Translations under genes and position numbers: made by a program
NCBI RefSeq assembly: GCF_900103135.1
Contig: NZ_FNGO01000008.1
Location: 50,470 to 114,469, forward strand
Direction: 5' to 3'
DNA: 64,000 nt
Source: Halarsenatibacter silvermanii
GTDB lineage: Bacteria > Bacillota > Halanaerobiia > Halanaerobiales > Halarsenatibacteraceae
Notes under the pieces: generated by a model
The model's database searches: none
The model's input: the letters and a program-made list of their open reading frames with translations, nothing else
What the model was told of the DNA's origin: nothing
Shown: positions 61,565 to 64,000 of the stretch, piece by piece
Layout: every line of letters begins with the position of its first letter
Position numbering within the stretch: position 1 is the first letter of the stretch

Positions 61565-62326
61565 ATGACACCAGAATCCAGAATAATGGGACTCAAAATA
61601 AACCCTCTGACCATGGACCGGACGGTAAAACTTATAGCTGAGAGAATAGAGAATGAGGAGGAGTACAGCTGTCTGCCTGTTTATACTCCCAATGCAGAGA
61701 TATTCATGCAGGCCCGGCAGGATAAAAATTTTTTGAACATCCTCAACAGTTCATGGCTTACGCTGCCCGATGGAGCCGGGCTGAAATTCGCCTCCCGGCT
61801 TTTACCTGATATCGAAAATTTTCCAGCCCGGGTCGCCGGCTGTGATCTGCTCAGAAATCTGCTGGCTGCTGCCGCGCGCAGAGATTTCGATATATATTTT
61901 CTGGGAGGAAAACCGGGGATAGCCGCTGAAGCAGCCCGGCGCGCTCAAAAACAACATGATGGCCTGGAGATATCAGGCTGTCATCACGGTTATCTTGACA
62001 GAGTCGATGCTGACCGACTTTTGAAGAGGATAAACGGGATAAAACCCGATCTGCTCTTTGTGGGCATGGGAGCACCCCGGCAGGAAAGATTTATCGCAGC
62101 TTATCGGGAAAGCTTAAAAGTCCGGGTGGCCGTCACTGTTGGAGGAAGTTTCGATGTTCTTTCCGGCCGGGTTAATAGGGCGCCGGTGGTTTTGCAGAAA
62201 CTTTACCTGGAATGGCTGTACAGATTTTTAAAAGAACCCGCCCGCTGGCGTCGGATTTTAAGACTCCCTCGATTTATGACTTTAGTATTGGAGGAATCGC
62301 TCCGCAGGAGATTAAAAGCCAACTAA
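61565..62326 (+). CDS. tagA: WecG/TagA/CpsF family glycosyltransferase
   Basis: A 253-residue glycosyltransferase. The family blocks are TPNAEIFMQA (with the catalytic-region Thr), LPDGAGLKFAS (the catalytic Asp), FLGGKPGIAAEAA and GMGAPRQERFI. It adds ManNAc or a related amino-sugar to a lipid-linked acceptor at the inner face of the membrane. Next to csaB, it probably works on the same secondary cell-wall polymer. Confidence 0.9.
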   Translation: MTPESRIMGLKINPLTMDRTVKLIAERIENEEEYSCLPVYTPNAEIFMQARQDKNFLNILNSSWLTLPDGAGLKFASRLLPDIENFPARVAGCDLLRNLLAAAARRDFDIYFLGGKPGIAAEAARRAQKQHDGLEISGCHHGYLDRVDADRLLKRINGIKPDLLFVGMGAPRQERFIAAYRESLKVRVAVTVGGSFDVLSGRVNRAPVVLQKLYLEWLYRFLKEPARWRRILRLPRFMTLVLEESLRRRLKAN

Positions 62327-62344
62327 AAAGGAAAGGTGGTAAAT

Positions 62345-63550
62345 GTGAAAATAAATATCAGGAAATTTATTTTGGGCCTGGTTATAGTATCGGTTATTGC
62401 TGGTGCCGCCCTGTCTCCGGCCGTCGAAGCCGAACAGGCGCAGCTGGATGAGGATATAAAAGAATATGCTTCTATGGAAAATTTCGAAAATATTTTAAAT
62501 ATAATTCAGGAGTATTATGTCGAGGAGGTTGAGGAGGAAAGGCTGCTCAAGGGCGCCATAGAAGGAATGCTCCGCGAAGTTGACCGCTACTCCGGTTATA
62601 TGACCGAGGAAGAATATCTGGACATGCAGGAGGAGATGGAGGGAGAATACGGCGGTATTGGGATCATTATCACCGTTCGCGACGGTGAGCTTACCATCGT
62701 CTCTCCGATAAGTGACACACCGGGCGATGAGGCCGGTCTCAAAGCCGAGGACGTCATAGCTGAAATAGATGGTGAAACCACGGAGGACATGACCCAGCAG
62801 AGAGCTGTGGATATAATGCGCGGAGATCCCGGCACCGAAGTTGAGCTGACCATAGAGCGCGGAGACGAGGAGTTTAAACTGGATATCGAGCGGGAACTGA
62901 TCGATATACCGATAGTCGAGACGGAAATGTATCCAGAGATGGATATAGGTTATATCTCGGTTTCACAGTTCCTGCAGGAGACCGCCGACAAACTAAGCCA
63001 GGCTGTTAAAGAGATGGAAGAGGCCGGTAAGAGAGGCCTTATCATCGATTTCAGAAACAATCCAGGAGGAATATTGCAGGAGAGCGTAGAGGTCAGCAGC
63101 ATATTTGGCGACGACGAAATTGTGCTTTCCATCAAACAGAGAGATGATCAGGAGCACGTTTTCAGGGCCAATCCGGACAGGATCAATACAGAGCTGCCCG
63201 TGGTCGTGCTGACCAATCGAGGATCGGCCAGTGCTTCCGAGATAGTTGCCGGTTTCATCAGAGATCAGGATAAAGGCAGGCTGGTGGGTGAGAGCACCTT
63301 TGGCAAGGGCAGCGTGCAGAGCGTCTTTCCCCTCGATGATGGATCTGCACTCAGGCTGACCACAGCTCAATATTATACCTCGGGGGAAAACCCCATATAT
63401 GAAGATGGGCTCGAGCCCGATTATGTCGTAGAATACGAGGATGACCCCATCGAAGAAGAGGATCTGCAGATGGATAAAGCCCTTGAAATTTTATCCAGCT
63501 ATCTGGAGGAAAACAGCTGGCCTGACAGTGAGGAGTTTGATCTGGAGTAA
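62345..63550 (+). CDS. S41 family carboxyl-terminal processing protease (CtpA-like)
   Basis: About 401 residues: a signal peptide (~5-28), a PDZ domain (~90-175, GIGIIITVRDGELTIVSPISDTPGDEAGLKAED in parts) and the S41 peptidase domain with the catalytic Ser in NRGSASASEIVAG and the Lys in STFGKGSVQS. It acts in the periplasm on the C-termini of exported proteins. It starts with GTG after ggaaaggtgg. It lacks the peptidoglycan-binding tail of some CtpA proteins. Confidence 0.92.
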   Translation: MKINIRKFILGLVIVSVIAGAALSPAVEAEQAQLDEDIKEYASMENFENILNIIQEYYVEEVEEERLLKGAIEGMLREVDRYSGYMTEEEYLDMQEEMEGEYGGIGIIITVRDGELTIVSPISDTPGDEAGLKAEDVIAEIDGETTEDMTQQRAVDIMRGDPGTEVELTIERGDEEFKLDIERELIDIPIVETEMYPEMDIGYISVSQFLQETADKLSQAVKEMEEAGKRGLIIDFRNNPGGILQESVEVSSIFGDDEIVLSIKQRDDQEHVFRANPDRINTELPVVVLTNRGSASASEIVAGFIRDQDKGRLVGESTFGKGSVQSVFPLDDGSALRLTTAQYYTSGENPIYEDGLEPDYVVEYEDDPIEEEDLQMDKALEILSSYLEENSWPDSEEFDLE

Positions 63551-63750
63551 AAAATTAAGGCCCTTCTCCGTATCAGCTGATCATGGAGAAGAAGTAAAAG
63601 TTAAACGCCGATGCGGCTTCAGGCCAGCATAAAGCCGTCAAAAACAAGCAGCTCTGAGTTTTATTTTTGTGGGTAGAAGCAGGAAAATGGTATAGAAATA
63701 TAGAATGGGTCTCACACACCAACCTCTAAAAAGAAGGAGTGTGAGACCCA
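63551..63750 (+). other. Noncoding gap before the transposase, with IS-end sequences
   Basis: A 7-bp stem cttctcc/ggagaag (63563-63569 / 63585-63591) follows the protease gene but lacks a T-run. From about 63670 the sequence probably belongs to the insertion element; its exact left end cannot be fixed because the other end is outside the window. Confidence 0.4.
63707..63749 (+). promoter_or_regulatory. Hairpin abutting the transposase start codon
   Basis: gggtctcacac (63707-63717) pairs perfectly with gtgtgagaccc (63739-63749), ending one base before the ATG at 63751. The ribosome binding site (aaggag, 63734-63739) lies in the loop and at the edge of the stem. In transcripts reading in from outside, this would limit transposase translation, a common IS self-restraint. 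Confidence 0.6.
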
Positions 63751-64000
63751 ATGATTGAACTCATTTTAAGTGTACTACATGGTCAGGATACTTTCAAGGG
63801 TGTTGAGGAAGAGTTATTGAAGATACTGCGCAGGAAATTCATAGAACTTTTAGCGGAAGTTCTTGAAGAGTTTGATGAGCGTTTAATGGAGACAAGGGAC
63901 AGGGAAAGGCTTGAGGTTAAAGGGATAAGAGAGAGAACTATTGTTACTGTTTTTGGAAAGATAACTTTTGAACGCAGATATTATTATGATAATGAAGCAG
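63751..64000 (+). CDS. ISLre2-family (UPF0236) transposase, N-terminal part
   Basis: The first 83 residues are visible: MIELILSVLHGQDTFKGVEE, a helical charged segment, and RERTIVTVFGKITFERRYY, the pattern of the UPF0236/ISLre2 transposase N-terminus, where 'R.v.T.fGev.f.Rr.Y' is the zinc-free DNA-binding region. The catalytic domain lies outside the window, so intactness cannot be judged. Confidence 0.75.
   Translation, partial: MIELILSVLHGQDTFKGVEEELLKILRRKFIELLAEVLEEFDERLMETRDRERLEVKGIRERTIVTVFGKITFERRYYYDNEA

Larger units (their letters stand above)
63660..64000 (+). mobile_element. Left part of an ISLre2-family insertion sequence (truncated by window end)
   Basis: The element comprises a short leader with an 11-bp inverted repeat and the start of the transposase gene. 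The boundary at about 63660 is an estimate based on the change in sequence character after the protease gene. Codon use (more AT) differs from neighbouring genes, as expected for a mobile element. Confidence 0.65.

Noticed and set aside
63563..63591. Terminator after the S41 protease gene
   Set aside because: The 7-bp stem has a 15-nt loop and is followed by aagtaaaag, not a T-run.

Overview
The window looks like a contiguous piece of chromosome from an anaerobic, flagellated, Gram-negative-type (diderm) Firmicute. The best fit is the halophilic order Halanaerobiales, perhaps a member of higher GC such as Halarsenatibacter; that name is an inference and was not checked by any search. The evidence is as follows. 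Almost all encoded proteins are very rich in Asp/Glu, as in salt-adapted proteomes. The flagellar genes follow the Firmicutes fla/che order (flgB-flgC-fliE-fliF-G-H-I-J-motE-fliK-flgD-flgE-flbD-motA-motB-fliL-fliM-fliY-fliO-P-Q-R-flhB-A-F-G-ycgR-sigma28-swrB). The outer-membrane rings flgH and flgI are nevertheless present, a small beta-barrel protein ends in Phe, and heptose-activation genes occur. An Rnf-type membrane complex fits an anaerobe. Nearly every gene is on the + strand.

Region 1 (1-5,990) holds housekeeping and accessory genes: the end of a DUF445 protein, a UPF0173 hydrolase, a convergent MFS transporter, a nitroreductase, a small AbrB-type regulator with a zinc-ribbon tail and a structured leader, a CCA/poly(A) nucleotidyltransferase, and an unknown exported protein.

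Region 2 (6,032-10,306) is an unusual Rnf-like operon in the order rnfD-rnfG-rnfE-rnfA-(repeat)-rnfC. It has no rnfB. The RnfA and RnfE homologues contain no cysteine, so all four ligands of the intramembrane [2Fe-2S] cluster of normal Rnf/Nqr are missing, while the flavin-attachment motifs of RnfD and RnfG and both [4Fe-4S] motifs of RnfC are kept. This is the best candidate here for an undescribed system. A strong terminator closes it. A TauE/SafE permease, an unknown protein and a CheY follow.

Region 3 (12,507-49,995) is a 37.5-kb flagellar locus for basal body, export gate, switch, stator, hook, rod, rings, c-di-GMP brake (PilZ) and sigma-28. It holds three candidate structured leaders (before flgE, flbD/motAB and flgG), an AT-richer acidic insert in flgE, a FlgH without a lipobox, a FlgJ without a muramidase domain, and at its end a SPOR-SpoIID-phosphodiester-glycosidase fusion that might open peptidoglycan for the rod. 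Flagellin and most chemotaxis genes are not in the window.

Region 4 (49,996-50,468) is a noncoding patch of tandem and inverted copies of a dispersed intergenic repeat, a 52-bp direct duplication and a 91-nt element closed by an 11-bp perfect inverted repeat. Related repeat copies lie at 3,549 and 8,686.

Region 5 (50,469-63,550) carries an outer-membrane protein, split heptose kinase/adenylyltransferase, a SigH-type sigma factor, comFC, long-form hpf, secA, prfB with its programmed +1 frameshift, and a cell-envelope group (DUF5693 protein, CsaB pyruvyltransferase, TagA-type glycosyltransferase, S41 protease). The window ends in the start of an ISLre2-type transposase preceded by an 11-bp hairpin.
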